Origin: Mycobacterium sp. AZCC_0083
GTDB lineage: Bacteria > Actinomycetota > Actinomycetes > Mycobacteriales > Mycobacteriaceae
Length of the DNA stretch: 64,000 bases
NCBI RefSeq assembly: GCF_014202335.1
Contig: NZ_JACHGP010000002.1
Span: 62,001 to 126,000 of the forward strand
Reading direction: 5' to 3'
Shown one piece after another: positions 33,860 to 42,492 of this stretch. The notes beneath the pieces are model-generated. The model saw nothing but the letters and a program-made list of their open reading frames with translations. It was not told the DNA's origin and did not search any database. The translations under genes were made by a program, and so were the position numbers. Positions within the stretch are counted from its first letter, which is position 1, and every line of letters starts with the position of its first letter.

Positions 33860-35427
33860 CGGCCGAACAGAGCACCGGGCAGCTTGGCGGGCATCCCGTC
33901 ATCGAAATCGTCGACACCGTGCACGGGCCGGTGCGCGGCATCGACGACGGAACGGTCAAGGTGTGGAAGGGGATTCGCTACGCCACGCCACCCGTTGGCG
34001 AGCTGCGCTGGCGCGCGCCGCAACCACCGGAACGATGGACCGAACCCGCCGACGCCACCCGCGTCGGGCCGGTGTGCCCGCAACCGACTGATCCGCGGAT
34101 CCCGATCGATCTCGGTGCTCCGCAGGGCGACGATTGCCTGACACTGAACGTGTGGGTGTCGTCGGATACCTCACCCGGCGACGCCAAGCCCGTGATGGTG
34201 TGGGTGCACGGCGGTGCCTACATCCTCGGGTCGTCGGCGCAGCCGCTGTACCATGGGCGGGCGCTCGCCTCGAGCGGCGACGTCGTGGTCATCACCGTGA
34301 ACTATCGGCTGGGTGCGCTTGGCTTCCTCGATCTTTCGCCGTTTTCGACGCCGACGTCGACGTTCGAGACCAACCTGGGTCTGCGCGACGTGCTGTTCGC
34401 ACTGAACTGGGTCCGCGACAACGTAGCCGCCTTCGGTGGCGATCCCGGGCGGGTCACCCTCTTCGGCGAGTCGGCGGGTGCGGGCATGGTCACCACGCTG
34501 CTGGCCAGTCCTGCTGCGGCGGGGCTGTTCTCGGCCGCCATCGCACAGAGCTCACCCGCGACGTCGATCTACGACGCCGCCCGCTCACGCGTGGTCGCCG
34601 AGCAGTTCCTCGCTGCGCTGGGCGTCGACGACGCCGCCGGACTGGCCGCCGCGCCGACCGCCGCGGTGCTTGCCGCGTCCAAGCAGGTCTTCGACGAGGT
34701 GCCCCTGCGCACCCCAGGCACGCTGGCCTTCGCTCCGTTCGTCGACGGCGACGTGGTACCCGATTACCCCGTGGTGGTGGCGCGTGCCGGCCGCACGCAC
34801 GCCGTGCCCTTGCTCATCGGCACGAACAAGCACGAGGCGGCGCTCTTCCGGTTCATGAAGTCACCGCTGCTGCCGATCACACCCCAGGCGATCAAGGCGA
34901 TGTTCGCCGAGATCGCCTCCGAACAACCGGGCCTCCAACTGCCCACCGAGGAGGAGCTGGGCGCCACCTATCGCGGCCGCGGCAAGACACCGGGCATGGG
35001 AGTGGCCCGTGACCTCGGCTTCCGGATGCCGTCGATCTGGATGGCAGAGGGGCATGCCGCCGTCGCCCCGGTCTACGTCTACCGGTTCGACTGGGCCACG
35101 CCGATGCTGCGACTGCTGCGCCTCGGCGCGGCACACGCCACCGAATTGCCCTACGTGTGGGGCAACCTGGTGGCCGGACCGAAGGATCCGACGTTCAAGC
35201 TCGGCGGACTGAAGACGGGAACAGCGGTCTCGGAGCGGATGCGGGCCAGGTGGCGGAACTTCGCGGTGTCCGGCAAACCGACCGGACTTGCTGGCGAACC
35301 GGCCTGGCGGCCGTATCGGCGAGATGACCGGGCCACCCTGGTGATCGACAAGCAGGACACCGTGGTGGACGACCCGGACCGGGCCTTGCGGGCGGCGTGG
35401 GGTGACGACGTGCTCAGTTTCCGCTGA
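33856..35427 (+). CDS. Type B carboxylesterase (para-nitrobenzyl esterase family)
   Basis: 523 residues from GTG 33856. Alpha/beta hydrolase: G-x-R-YATPPVGELRWR, DDCLTLNVW, oxyanion HGGAY, nucleophile elbow GESAGAGM (Ser near residue 201), Glu in TNKHEA and His in AAHATELPYVWG. Hydrolyses carboxylic esters. No signal peptide. Similar in length to mycobacterial LipT-like esterases. Confidence 0.95.
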   Translation: MTAEQSTGQLGGHPVIEIVDTVHGPVRGIDDGTVKVWKGIRYATPPVGELRWRAPQPPERWTEPADATRVGPVCPQPTDPRIPIDLGAPQGDDCLTLNVWVSSDTSPGDAKPVMVWVHGGAYILGSSAQPLYHGRALASSGDVVVITVNYRLGALGFLDLSPFSTPTSTFETNLGLRDVLFALNWVRDNVAAFGGDPGRVTLFGESAGAGMVTTLLASPAAAGLFSAAIAQSSPATSIYDAARSRVVAEQFLAALGVDDAAGLAAAPTAAVLAASKQVFDEVPLRTPGTLAFAPFVDGDVVPDYPVVVARAGRTHAVPLLIGTNKHEAALFRFMKSPLLPITPQAIKAMFAEIASEQPGLQLPTEEELGATYRGRGKTPGMGVARDLGFRMPSIWMAEGHAAVAPVYVYRFDWATPMLRLLRLGAAHATELPYVWGNLVAGPKDPTFKLGGLKTGTAVSERMRARWRNFAVSGKPTGLAGEPAWRPYRRDDRATLVIDKQDTVVDDPDRALRAAWGDDVLSFR

Positions 35428-35461
35428 GCGGGGGCGTTACGCTGCCCTCGGAGGTGTCGAC

Positions 35462-36403
35462 GTGGACTGGTCGAATGCGTTCTCGAGGTTTCTCTCGGAC
35501 GTGCTGCCACCGCTGATGCACGACCCGGTGATGTACGCGGTGCCGTTCTTCCTGGTGCTGCTGATCATCGAGTGGGCGTCGGCGCGCAAACTTCAGCACA
35601 CCGAGGCCGAGCAGGCGCCCGCGGGTGCCTACCTCAAGCCAGATGCGTGGGCGAGCATCTGGATGGGCATTGTGTCGATCGGCACCAGTGGCCTGCTCAA
35701 CGGCATCGCGCTGCTGGGTTACGTGGCCTTGTACGTCTACGTCGCGCCGTGGCATCTGCCAGCCGGCCAGTGGTACACCTGGGTCATCGCCATCCTCGGC
35801 GTCGACCTGCTCTACTACCTCTATCACCGGATGGCCCACCGGGTCCGCATCTTCTGGGCGACCCATCAGGCCCACCATTCCAGCCAGTACTTCAACTTCG
35901 CCACCGCGCTGCGGCAGAAGTGGAACATCAGCGGTGACGTCTTCCTGCGGGCGCTGTTGCCGCTGTTCGGCGTGCCGCCGTGGATGGTCTTCCTCAGCTT
36001 CTCCATCAATCTCGTCTACCAGTTCTGGATTCACACCGAGCGCATCGGAAAGCTCTGGCGCCCAATCGAATTCTTGTTCAACACGCCATCGCATCATCGG
36101 GTGCACCACGGCATGGACCAGCAGTACCTCGACAAGAACTACGGCGGAATCCTGATCCTGTGGGATCGGCTGTTCGGCAGCTTCACCGCGGAGACGTCCC
36201 GGCCGCACTACGGGCTGACCAAGCAGATCGACACCTACAACGTCTGGACGCTGCAGACCCACGAGTACGTCGCGATCGCCCGCGACGTCCGGCATGCCCG
36301 CCGCTGGCGCGACATGATCGGCTATACGTTCGGCCGGCCAGGATGGGCACCGCCGCAGAGCGTGCAGCCCGACATTCCTGCGCCGATGACCACCGCCCAG
36401 TAG
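35462..36403 (+). CDS. Sterol desaturase/fatty acid hydroxylase family protein (Rv1814-like)
   Basis: 313 residues from GTG 35462 with GGAGG seven bases upstream. Integral membrane di-iron enzyme: His boxes HRMAH, HQAHHSS and HHRVHHG, plus four or so membrane helices. The M. tuberculosis equivalent by position and sequence is Rv1814 (erg3). Family members desaturate or hydroxylate sterols or fatty acids; substrate not established here. Marks the start of the region syntenic with Rv1814-Rv1836c. Confidence 0.93.
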   Translation: MDWSNAFSRFLSDVLPPLMHDPVMYAVPFFLVLLIIEWASARKLQHTEAEQAPAGAYLKPDAWASIWMGIVSIGTSGLLNGIALLGYVALYVYVAPWHLPAGQWYTWVIAILGVDLLYYLYHRMAHRVRIFWATHQAHHSSQYFNFATALRQKWNISGDVFLRALLPLFGVPPWMVFLSFSINLVYQFWIHTERIGKLWRPIEFLFNTPSHHRVHHGMDQQYLDKNYGGILILWDRLFGSFTAETSRPHYGLTKQIDTYNVWTLQTHEYVAIARDVRHARRWRDMIGYTFGRPGWAPPQSVQPDIPAPMTTAQ

Positions 36404-36404
36404 T

Positions 36405-37004
36405 TCATTCGCCGGACCGGCGGAACACCGGCGCCGACCCGGCCCTGACCGCATCGATCCAGTGCCGCACCCGTTCGCCGACTTCGGTGACGCTCAGCCT
36501 GGACCCGTCGATCACCGTGACCTTCCAGGACAACCGCGACAGCCTCGACCAGTCCATCTCCTGCCAACCATCGTTGACGAGCACCTCGGGCATGTGGGCG
36601 GGATCTTCGGCGTGCCTGCGCATCCACTGCGCGAACGCGGCATGGCGCCACAGCAGCTCCTCGGGATCGCCCCGGCCCCGCAACCGGCGCTGCTGGGTGG
36701 CCTCGTCGACGTCGAGCAGGCACACCGCGATGTCTACGCCCGGTGCCGACGGCGCCGCGAGGACCTCCCCAGGTGCCACCGGGTCGCCAGCCAGCAGCAG
36801 ATCGCGGCCTTCGGCGTCGAGTCGCACGGCCCTGGCGACGGCGCACTCGGCCATCCGTTGCCGCCAGGCCAGGTCAGGAACCGCAGGAACCGGGCCGAAC
36901 TGTCTGAGCTCGACGCATTCGACGGTCGGTGCGAGATCGGCCTCGATCGCCTGCCTGACCGAGGACTTGCCCGCGCCGCTCGCGCCGGTGAGGAGAAACA
37001 GCAC
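36405..37004 (-). CDS. P-loop ATPase/kinase-like protein
   Basis: 199 residues from GTG 37004, where the conserved part begins (VLFLLTGASGAGKSSVRQAIEADL). Walker A GASGAGKS, a lid-like segment QQRRLRGRGDPEEL, and a C-terminal VTVIDGSRLSVTEVGERVRHWI typical of small nucleoside or shikimate kinase-like folds. Substrate unknown. An in-frame upstream extension would run into the divergent oxidase gene, so the short start is preferred, although its ribosome site is weak. Confidence 0.82.
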   Translation of the reverse strand: MLFLLTGASGAGKSSVRQAIEADLAPTVECVELRQFGPVPAVPDLAWRQRMAECAVARAVRLDAEGRDLLLAGDPVAPGEVLAAPSAPGVDIAVCLLDVDEATQQRRLRGRGDPEELLWRHAAFAQWMRRHAEDPAHMPEVLVNDGWQEMDWSRLSRLSWKVTVIDGSRLSVTEVGERVRHWIDAVRAGSAPVFRRSGE

Positions 37005-37088
37005 GAGTCCATCGTCACCTGGACCGCAAGCTAATTCGTGGCGGTCTCGCTGGTCGATGCCATCTTGTCCGCGGGTAGTCTCCGCGGT

Positions 37089-38510
37089 GTGATTGCCCGC
37101 AGTGTGGAAACGGTGTTCGACGGCCATGTGGATCCTGCGATCGTTGAACGGTCGCTTGCCGCAAGCAGCTTCGGTTCGATGTGGCTCGACATCGCGCGTC
37201 CGGAGTATCCGCGACTGTCGAGCTCGACCACCTGCGATCTGCTCGTCGTCGGCGGCGGCTACACCGGGCTGTGGACCGCACTACATGCCGCGCAGCGCAA
37301 TCCGGACCAACGCATCGTGCTCATCGAGGCCGATCGCATCGGGTGGGCCGCCTCGGGTCGCAACGGCGGTTTCGTCGAGGCCAGCCTCACTCACGGCCTG
37401 GCGAACGGAAAGACGCGCTGGCCCAACGAGATCGACCGGCTCACCGAGATGGGCATCGAGAATCTCGACGGCATGCAAGACGAGATCGCGCGGCTCGGCC
37501 TCGACGTGGAGTGGCAGCGCACCGGAATGCTCGCCGTCGCGACGGAACCCCATCAGGTGGAATGGCTCCAGGAAGCCGCGGACAAGGGGGAGGGCAGCTT
37601 CCTCGGCCGTGCGGACGTGCAGAGCGAGGTCCACTCGCCGACCTACCTGGCCGGGCTGTTCGAACCCGACACGTGTGCGATCGTGCACCCTGCCAAGCTG
37701 GCGCTCGAACTCTCCCGCGCATGCGCCGAAGCCGGCGTACGGATCTACGAGCACACCAACGCCGTCACGCTCGACTCCGGCGGTGCCGCACTGCGCGTCG
37801 ATACCGGGGGTGCCATCGTGACGGCGCGTCAGGTCGTGCTGGCCACCAATGTCTTCACCTCGCTGTTGCGCCGCAACAGGTTTCATACCGTGCCCGTCTA
37901 CGACTACGTGCTGGCCACCGAACCGCTCACCGACGCCCAGATGGAGCGCATCGGTTGGCAGAGCAGACAGGGAATCGGCGACTCCGCCAACCAGTTTCAC
38001 TACTACCGGCGCACCGAGGACAACCGCATCGTGTGGGGCGGCTATGACGCCATCTATCACTACGGTCGCAAGGTCGACGCCTCCTACGAGGACCGGCCCG
38101 AGACGTACCGCCGGCTTGCCGAGCACTTCTTCATCACCTTTCCGCAACTCGACGACGTCAGGTTCAGCCACCGGTGGGCAGGCGCCATCGACACCAACAC
38201 CCGGTTCTGTGCGCATTGGGGACTGGCCCGCGACGGCAGGGTCGCCTACGTCAACGGGTTCACCGGACTCGGCGTCGGCGCGGCACGGTTCGCCGCCGAC
38301 GTGTGCCTCGACTTGCTCGGAGGGAAGGACACACCGCGTACCGAGCTCGAGATGGTCCGCAAGCGCCCGCTGCCGTTTCCGCCCGAGCCGTTGGCCAGCG
38401 TAGGAATCCAGGCCACCCGCTGGTCACTGGATCGCGCCGACCACACCGAGGGGCGACGCAATGCTTTGCTGCGAACGCTGGATGCGCTCGGCCTCGGCTT
38501 CGACTCCTAG
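37089..38510 (+). CDS. FAD-dependent amine/amino-acid oxidase (DAO family)
   Basis: About 473 residues from GTG 37089 (GTG at 37038 is also open). FAD-binding motif LLVVGGGYTGLWTALHAAQRNPDQRIVLIEADRIGWAASGRNGGF, with YYRRTEDNRIVWGGYDAIYHYG and a C-terminal NGFTGLGVGAARFAADV. The style resembles PuuB gamma-glutamylputrescine oxidase and related deaminating oxidases. Substrate unknown. Divergent from the P-loop ATPase. Confidence 0.9.
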   Translation: MIARSVETVFDGHVDPAIVERSLAASSFGSMWLDIARPEYPRLSSSTTCDLLVVGGGYTGLWTALHAAQRNPDQRIVLIEADRIGWAASGRNGGFVEASLTHGLANGKTRWPNEIDRLTEMGIENLDGMQDEIARLGLDVEWQRTGMLAVATEPHQVEWLQEAADKGEGSFLGRADVQSEVHSPTYLAGLFEPDTCAIVHPAKLALELSRACAEAGVRIYEHTNAVTLDSGGAALRVDTGGAIVTARQVVLATNVFTSLLRRNRFHTVPVYDYVLATEPLTDAQMERIGWQSRQGIGDSANQFHYYRRTEDNRIVWGGYDAIYHYGRKVDASYEDRPETYRRLAEHFFITFPQLDDVRFSHRWAGAIDTNTRFCAHWGLARDGRVAYVNGFTGLGVGAARFAADVCLDLLGGKDTPRTELEMVRKRPLPFPPEPLASVGIQATRWSLDRADHTEGRRNALLRTLDALGLGFDS

Positions 38511-38625
38511 TCATCCGCAACCGACTGTTCGCCAACCGTTTTGCTCGTGCGCAGTCGAACCCGCCCACGAACCCAGGGAGGCTTAGTAAGCTCTCAGCCG
38601 TCAAATGAGGAGAAGGGGAGACATC

Positions 38626-39237
38626 GTGGGAGACAGACTCCAAAAGGGTGAGAAGCTCGAGGTTGGGCAGTCGTTGACGTCGGCCAACGGGGCGTACAAG
38701 GCGATCCTGCAGGACGACGGCAACTTCGTGCTCTACGCAGGTGACCAGTCGGTCTGGTCGACCGAAACGAATGGCCAGAGCGTGGTCCGCGCCGAGGTGC
38801 AGGAAGACGGGAACTTCGTGCTGTACACGGCGGACAAGCCGGTGTGGCACAGCGACACCAAGGGCGCCAAGGACGTCCGGCTGGTTCTGCAGGACGACCG
38901 CAACCTGGTCCTCTACGGTTTCGACGGACCGGCGTGGTCATCCGAGACCCACACCGACGACGCGCCGCCGGCGCCGCCCGTCGCTGCCGAGCCCGAGGTC
39001 GAGCTCGCTGCGGCCGAGGCACCGGTAGTCGAGGAGGCACCAGCACCGCCGCCGCCTCCTCCTCCGCCGCCACCACCACCTGCAGTGCAGACGTACACGG
39101 TGGTGTCAGGTGACACGTTGTGGGCCATCTCCGAACGGTTCTACGGTAACGGCAACCGGTACCAGGAGATCGCCAATGCCAGTGGCATCTCCAACCCCGA
39201 CCTGATCCACCCCGGTCAGGTGCTCACGATTCCGTAG
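38626..39237 (+). CDS. Mannose-binding bulb-type lectin with C-terminal LysM domain
   Basis: 203 residues from GTG 38626 (AGAAGGGGAG upstream). Residues ~8-110 form a beta-prism II lectin with three QxDxNxVxY sugar sites, all intact ([27 protein letters not shown]). An acidic/Pro linker with a run of 11 or 12 Pro follows, then a LysM domain ([18 protein letters not shown] ... HPGQVLTIP) that binds peptidoglycan. No signal peptide is visible, so export is unexplained. A lectin of this architecture from M. smegmatis (MSL) is known to bind mannose-rich glycans. Followed by a very strong terminator. Confidence 0.95.
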   Translation: MGDRLQKGEKLEVGQSLTSANGAYKAILQDDGNFVLYAGDQSVWSTETNGQSVVRAEVQEDGNFVLYTADKPVWHSDTKGAKDVRLVLQDDRNLVLYGFDGPAWSSETHTDDAPPAPPVAAEPEVELAAAEAPVVEEAPAPPPPPPPPPPPPAVQTYTVVSGDTLWAISERFYGNGNRYQEIANASGISNPDLIHPGQVLTIP

Positions 39238-39240
39238 CGC

Positions 39241-39286
39241 AAGCAAGATGCGGCCCGGGCCTTTTCGGCCCGGGCCGCATTTGCTT
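39241..39286 (+). terminator. Strong intrinsic terminator after the lectin gene
   Basis: GC-rich 12-bp perfect stem GCGGCCCGGGCC (39250-39261) / GGCCCGGGCCGC (39267-39278) with TTTTC loop, extended outward by AT and an AAGCAA/TTGCTT pair (39241-39246, 39281-39286) with one bulged base. Symmetric A and T flanks mean it could work in both directions. It starts four bases after the lectin stop. Confidence 0.85.
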
Positions 39287-39332
39287 ACGGGTAGGCTGGT
39301 GTGCCCATCTACCTTCACGGATCGGAGAACCC

Positions 39333-40067
39333 ATGCGGCGGTGGCGTTTGCGCGTGCTCGCTGTGGTGGCCGCCCCGATCGCAGCCGGGCTGTGTGCGCC
39401 TGTCTTCGCGCCGTTGACCGCCAACGCCGACCCCGGCGTCGTGGTCTTTCCCGGCATGGAGGTCCGCCAAGACACCAACCAGTGCACGGTGGGCTTCGTC
39501 GACATGGCGACGCGCACGGCCTACACGGCGGGCCACTGTCGTGGCAGCGGGTCGGTGGGGGACAAGAACGGAAATGTCATCGGCCACCAAGCAATATTCC
39601 GGGACAACACCCCCGACGGAGCCACCGTCGCGACCGATCACCTGATCGCCGACTGGGAGACGATTGCGCTGGCGCCCGAGGTCGTGGTGAACAACGTCCT
39701 TCCCGGCGGGCGGGTCCTCGTCGCCGATCCAACGGTATTGCCGCAGCCCGGTCAGCGGGTATGCCACTTCGGTGTGATCACCGGCGAAAGCTGTGGCACC
39801 GTAGACGCCGTCAATAATGGATGGTTCACGATGGCCAATGGCGTGGTCAGCCAGAAGGGTGATTCGGGTGGCCCGGTCTATGTGCCCACCGATGACGGAC
39901 GCGCCGTCATCGTCGGCATGTTCAACAGCACGTGGGGTACCTACCCTGCGGCCGTCTCCTGGCAGGCAGCCGATCAGCAGATCCGCGAGGAGGTCTTCAC
40001 GGCCTCTTCGGGCATTGCGCCCAACGCCGTCCCCCAACCTCCAGTCCCGCCCAACGCACCGGCCTAG
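39333..40067 (+). CDS. Secreted S1-like (chymotrypsin-fold) serine protease, Rv1815-like
   Basis: 244 residues. Signal peptide (MRRWRLRVLAVVAAPIAAGLCAPVFAPLTANA), then a trypsin-like domain: His in TAYTAGHCRG, Asp region in HLIADWETIALAP, nucleophile Ser in SQKGDSGGPVYV. Two likely disulfides (QCTVGF/GHC, VCHFG/ESCG). Corresponds to M. tuberculosis Rv1815 by position and style. The short Pro-rich C-terminal tail suggests cell-wall contact. Substrate unknown. Confidence 0.9.
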   Translation: MRRWRLRVLAVVAAPIAAGLCAPVFAPLTANADPGVVVFPGMEVRQDTNQCTVGFVDMATRTAYTAGHCRGSGSVGDKNGNVIGHQAIFRDNTPDGATVATDHLIADWETIALAPEVVVNNVLPGGRVLVADPTVLPQPGQRVCHFGVITGESCGTVDAVNNGWFTMANGVVSQKGDSGGPVYVPTDDGRAVIVGMFNSTWGTYPAAVSWQAADQQIREEVFTASSGIAPNAVPQPPVPPNAPA

Positions 40068-40096
40068 GCCGGCGTAGCGCCGGGCAGAGAGCAAGC

Positions 40097-40699
40097 ATGC
40101 CTGGTTCAAGGGGTGGGTGGTCTCGTCGACGGATCTTGATCGCCGTGTTGGGGTCACTCGGCATCCTCGCCATGGTGGGCACCACCCTCGGCGCAGTGGT
40201 GATGCCCTTCTTGGCCAAGGACTCTGGCGCGCCGCCGTCGCGCTCCGCCACACCGACCTCGACGACGCCCGTGATCGTGATGAAGCCGTTGGCGGTCCGG
40301 CCGGTGTTCCAGGCGCTGGTCAGCACGCCCGAGGAGTGTCAGCTGCCACCGCCGCCTCCACCCGACCAACCCCAGCAGGCCTGCGACCTCGACCGCGCGG
40401 CCCGCTACGACATGGGCCCGGTTGCGTTGGAGCTCAACCTGACCGGCGCCAAGGCGGTCAAGCTGCCGATGAGCGAGTTCTACAGCGTTCAGCTCGCGAT
40501 GGATCCAGGATCCGGCGCGGCGTTCGGCGGCTACACCGCGGCTAACATCGGAAAGCAGCTGGCGTTCGTGCGTGACGGCATGGTGCTCGCGGCTCCCGCG
40601 ATCGACCAACCCATCGAGGGGCAGTCGCTTCAACTGTCCGGCAACATGTCTCAGGAGACTGCCCAGACCATCGTGCGCATGCTTCTCGACGGGTCGTGA
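40097..40699 (+). CDS. Membrane-anchored orphan SecD P1-head-like protein
   Basis: 200 residues from ATG 40097. One N-terminal membrane helix (RRRILIAVLGSLGILAMVGTTLGAVVMPFLA), a Ser/Thr/Pro linker, then an external domain with Pro-rich PEECQLPPPPPPDQPQQACDL and a segment (LAFVRDGMVLAAPAIDQPIEGQSLQLSGNMSQETAQTIVRMLL) that matches the SecDF P1 head domain. SecD proper has six helices and works with SecYEG; this protein has the head only. It follows the protease gene by 29 bases and may assist its export, which is inference. Confidence 0.8.
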   Translation: MPGSRGGWSRRRILIAVLGSLGILAMVGTTLGAVVMPFLAKDSGAPPSRSATPTSTTPVIVMKPLAVRPVFQALVSTPEECQLPPPPPPDQPQQACDLDRAARYDMGPVALELNLTGAKAVKLPMSEFYSVQLAMDPGSGAAFGGYTAANIGKQLAFVRDGMVLAAPAIDQPIEGQSLQLSGNMSQETAQTIVRMLLDGS

Positions 40700-40711
40700 C
40701 GGCGGATCGGG

Positions 40712-41152
40712 TTAGCGGGACAGCTCGAATACCGGGATCGACGGCGCGGCGGCACGGAGTTCGGCATCCGTCGACTCCGGAGTCAGACCGCCGACGTGAC
40801 CCTTGACCTCCCAGTACCACCGCTTCACGTAACGCCTCAGCAGTTCGGGCTTGGCGTCGTCAGCGAGCTCGGTGATGCGGACCTCGCGGCCACGCCAGCG
40901 GGGACCCATCTCCACCTCGCCCGCTGCGCGGGCGTTGCGCGCCCACTGCGTATTGCCGCGCGGCGACACCAGATAGTCGCGCCCGTCGACGGTGAGCAGG
41001 TTGATCACCACGCCTCTGCGCTTGCCGGTCTTGCGGCCGCGTACCCGAAGCGCCCTGGTGCCCGCGATGCCGATGCCGGCTTCGGCAAGCCAGCGGAAGA
41101 CCTCGTTGAAGGTCCTTGCGGCGAGGTTCGGTTCGTCGTATCGCGTCGTCAT
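40712..41152 (-). CDS. F420-type nitroreductase-fold protein (Ddn family)
   Basis: 146 residues. Deazaflavin-dependent nitroreductase fold: GTRALRVRGRKTGKRRGVVINLLTVDGRDYLVSPRGNTQWARNARAAGEVEM. Relatives reduce quinones or nitroimidazoles with F420H2. Divergent from the TetR gene at 41266; the space between has two copies of an operator, so it is probably repressed by that TetR. Confidence 0.9.
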   Translation of the reverse strand: MTTRYDEPNLAARTFNEVFRWLAEAGIGIAGTRALRVRGRKTGKRRGVVINLLTVDGRDYLVSPRGNTQWARNARAAGEVEMGPRWRGREVRITELADDAKPELLRRYVKRWYWEVKGHVGGLTPESTDAELRAAAPSIPVFELSR

Positions 41153-41181
41153 TGCGGTCTCCTTCGGGAAGTCTGATATTA

Positions 41182-41196
41182 GAGAGCAGTGCTCTC
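41182..41196. promoter_or_regulatory. TetR operator, copy 1
   Basis: GAGAGCAGTGCTCTC: perfect 7-bp arms around one central base. Together with flanking bases (AGAGCAGTGCTCTCGTT, 41183-41199) it recurs with one mismatch at 41231-41247, 48 bases away, between the divergent Ddn-like and TetR genes. Confidence 0.75.
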
Positions 41197-41230
41197 GTTA
41201 TTAGCGTGACACGACCCTGCGGAGAAATCA

Positions 41231-41247
41231 AGAGCAGTGATCTCGTT
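41231..41247. promoter_or_regulatory. TetR operator, copy 2
   Basis: AGAGCAGTGATCTCGTT, identical to copy 1 except C to A at one position. It lies 18 bases before the TetR ATG and is well placed for autoregulation. Confidence 0.7.
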
Positions 41248-41265
41248 CTGTGTCACACTCGGGCG

Positions 41266-41952
41266 ATGGGCAAGCGGCAGGAATCGCGTGAGCGGATCGA
41301 ACGCGACATCATCGCGATCGGCAGGCGCCACCTCGTCACCGAGGGCGCGGCCGGACTTTCGGTGCGCGCCATCGCCCGTGAGCTGGGCATGGTGTCCTCG
41401 GCGGTCTACCGATACGTCGCAAGCCGTGACGACCTTCTGACCCTCCTGCTGATCGATGCCTACACCGAACTCGCCGACGCAGTCGACCGCGCGCACCGCT
41501 CGGCGTCGGGATCCTGGGCCGAACAGGCGCTCGCCAGCGCGCGGGCCGCACGCCAATGGGCGATCGATCAGCCGGCATGCTGGGCCCTGTTGTACGGCAG
41601 CCCGGTGCCCGGCTATCACGCTCCCGCGGAGCGGACGGTCGGGCCGGGCACCAGGGTGGTCGGAGCCCTGTTCGCCGCCGTTGCCTCTGGCATCGCCGCT
41701 GGCGACATCCCCGTGCCGAACATTCAAGCGCGCCAGCCGATGTCGACCGACTTCGACGCCGTCCGAGCCGAGTTCGCATTCACCGGCGACGACGCCACCG
41801 TGCTCAAGTGCTTCCTGCTGTGGGCCGCACTGGTCGGTGCGATCAGCCTCGAGGTGTTCGGCCAGTACGGCGCGGACACCCTGACCGACCCCGCCGCGGT
41901 GTTCGACGGGCAGATCGAGTTGTTGCTCACCACATTCGCGGCGCAAAACTAG
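41266..41952 (+). CDS. TetR-family regulator (Rv1816-like)
   Basis: 228 residues from ATG 41266. The HTH is RIERDIIAIGRRHLVTEGAAGLSVRAIARELGMVSSAVYRYVASRDDLLTLLL. The C-terminal domain (WALLYGSPVPGYHAPAERTVGPGTRV) is the WHG-type TetR ligand domain. By synteny this is the Rv1816 homologue. Its stop codon overlaps a KstR-type palindrome that serves the next genes. Confidence 0.94.
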   Translation: MGKRQESRERIERDIIAIGRRHLVTEGAAGLSVRAIARELGMVSSAVYRYVASRDDLLTLLLIDAYTELADAVDRAHRSASGSWAEQALASARAARQWAIDQPACWALLYGSPVPGYHAPAERTVGPGTRVVGALFAAVASGIAAGDIPVPNIQARQPMSTDFDAVRAEFAFTGDDATVLKCFLLWAALVGAISLEVFGQYGADTLTDPAAVFDGQIELLLTTFAAQN

Positions 41953-41964
41953 AACACGTTCTAG
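41949..41964. promoter_or_regulatory. KstR-type operator upstream of VOC-flavoprotein genes
   Basis: CTAGAACACGTTCTAG: 7-bp perfect arms with a two-base centre. The inner 14-mer TAGAACACGTTCTA (41950-41963) matches every fixed position of the mycobacterial KstR consensus TnnAACnnGTTnnA. It ends 33 bases before the VOC ATG, so steroid-responsive repression of that pair is expected. Confidence 0.7.
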
Positions 41965-41997
41965 CCAGGTGGGGATCCCGGAGATATCCTCGAACCG

Positions 41998-42492
41998 ATG
42001 CCCGCCCAGACACCTGTCCAGATTGCGTGGGTGACGCGCGACCTCGATGTCACCGAAGCCGCCCTCACCTCGCTTCTCGGCGCCAAGAAGTGGATCAGGA
42101 TGTCCGACATCCACTTCGCCCCCGACTCGTGCACTCATCGCGGTGCGCCTGCCGACTTCGTCGTGCACATCTCGCTGTCCTATGCCGGCGACACCCAACT
42201 CGAGATCATCCAGCCCGTCTCCGGCACCAGCCTCTACTCGGAGTTCCTCGAACGATCCGGTTCAGGATTGCACCACGTCAGCGTGACGGCTCCCAGCCCC
42301 GACGCCCTCGACGCCATGTGCGAGGACGCCGAGCGGAACGGCGCACCGGTGCTGACCCGGGGCACCATGCCCGGCGGCATGCAGTTCGCCTACGTGTCCG
42401 CGCCCGACGCCGGCGTGCCCTACCTCGAGATCGCCTACGTCCCACCCGAGATCCAAGCCTTCTTCGACTACGTCAAACAGGAGCAACAGTGA
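41998..42492 (+). CDS. VOC-family protein (methylmalonyl-CoA-epimerase-like)
   Basis: 164 residues. Paired VOC modules: VQIAWVTRDLDVTEAALTSLLGA and GSGLHHVSVTAPSPDALDAMCEDAERNGAPVL, with metal-type His (LHHVSV) and Glu (YLEIAYVP). The arrangement is close to glyoxalases acting on CoA thioesters or steroid intermediates. Coupled by GTGA to the flavoprotein and placed behind a KstR-type site, so steroid breakdown is a likely context. Confidence 0.9.
   Translation: MPAQTPVQIAWVTRDLDVTEAALTSLLGAKKWIRMSDIHFAPDSCTHRGAPADFVVHISLSYAGDTQLEIIQPVSGTSLYSEFLERSGSGLHHVSVTAPSPDALDAMCEDAERNGAPVLTRGTMPGGMQFAYVSAPDAGVPYLEIAYVPPEIQAFFDYVKQEQQ

Noticed and set aside
38920..39128. Gly-rich short frame opposite the lectin linker
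   Set aside because: It is only the reverse complement of the Pro-rich linker.
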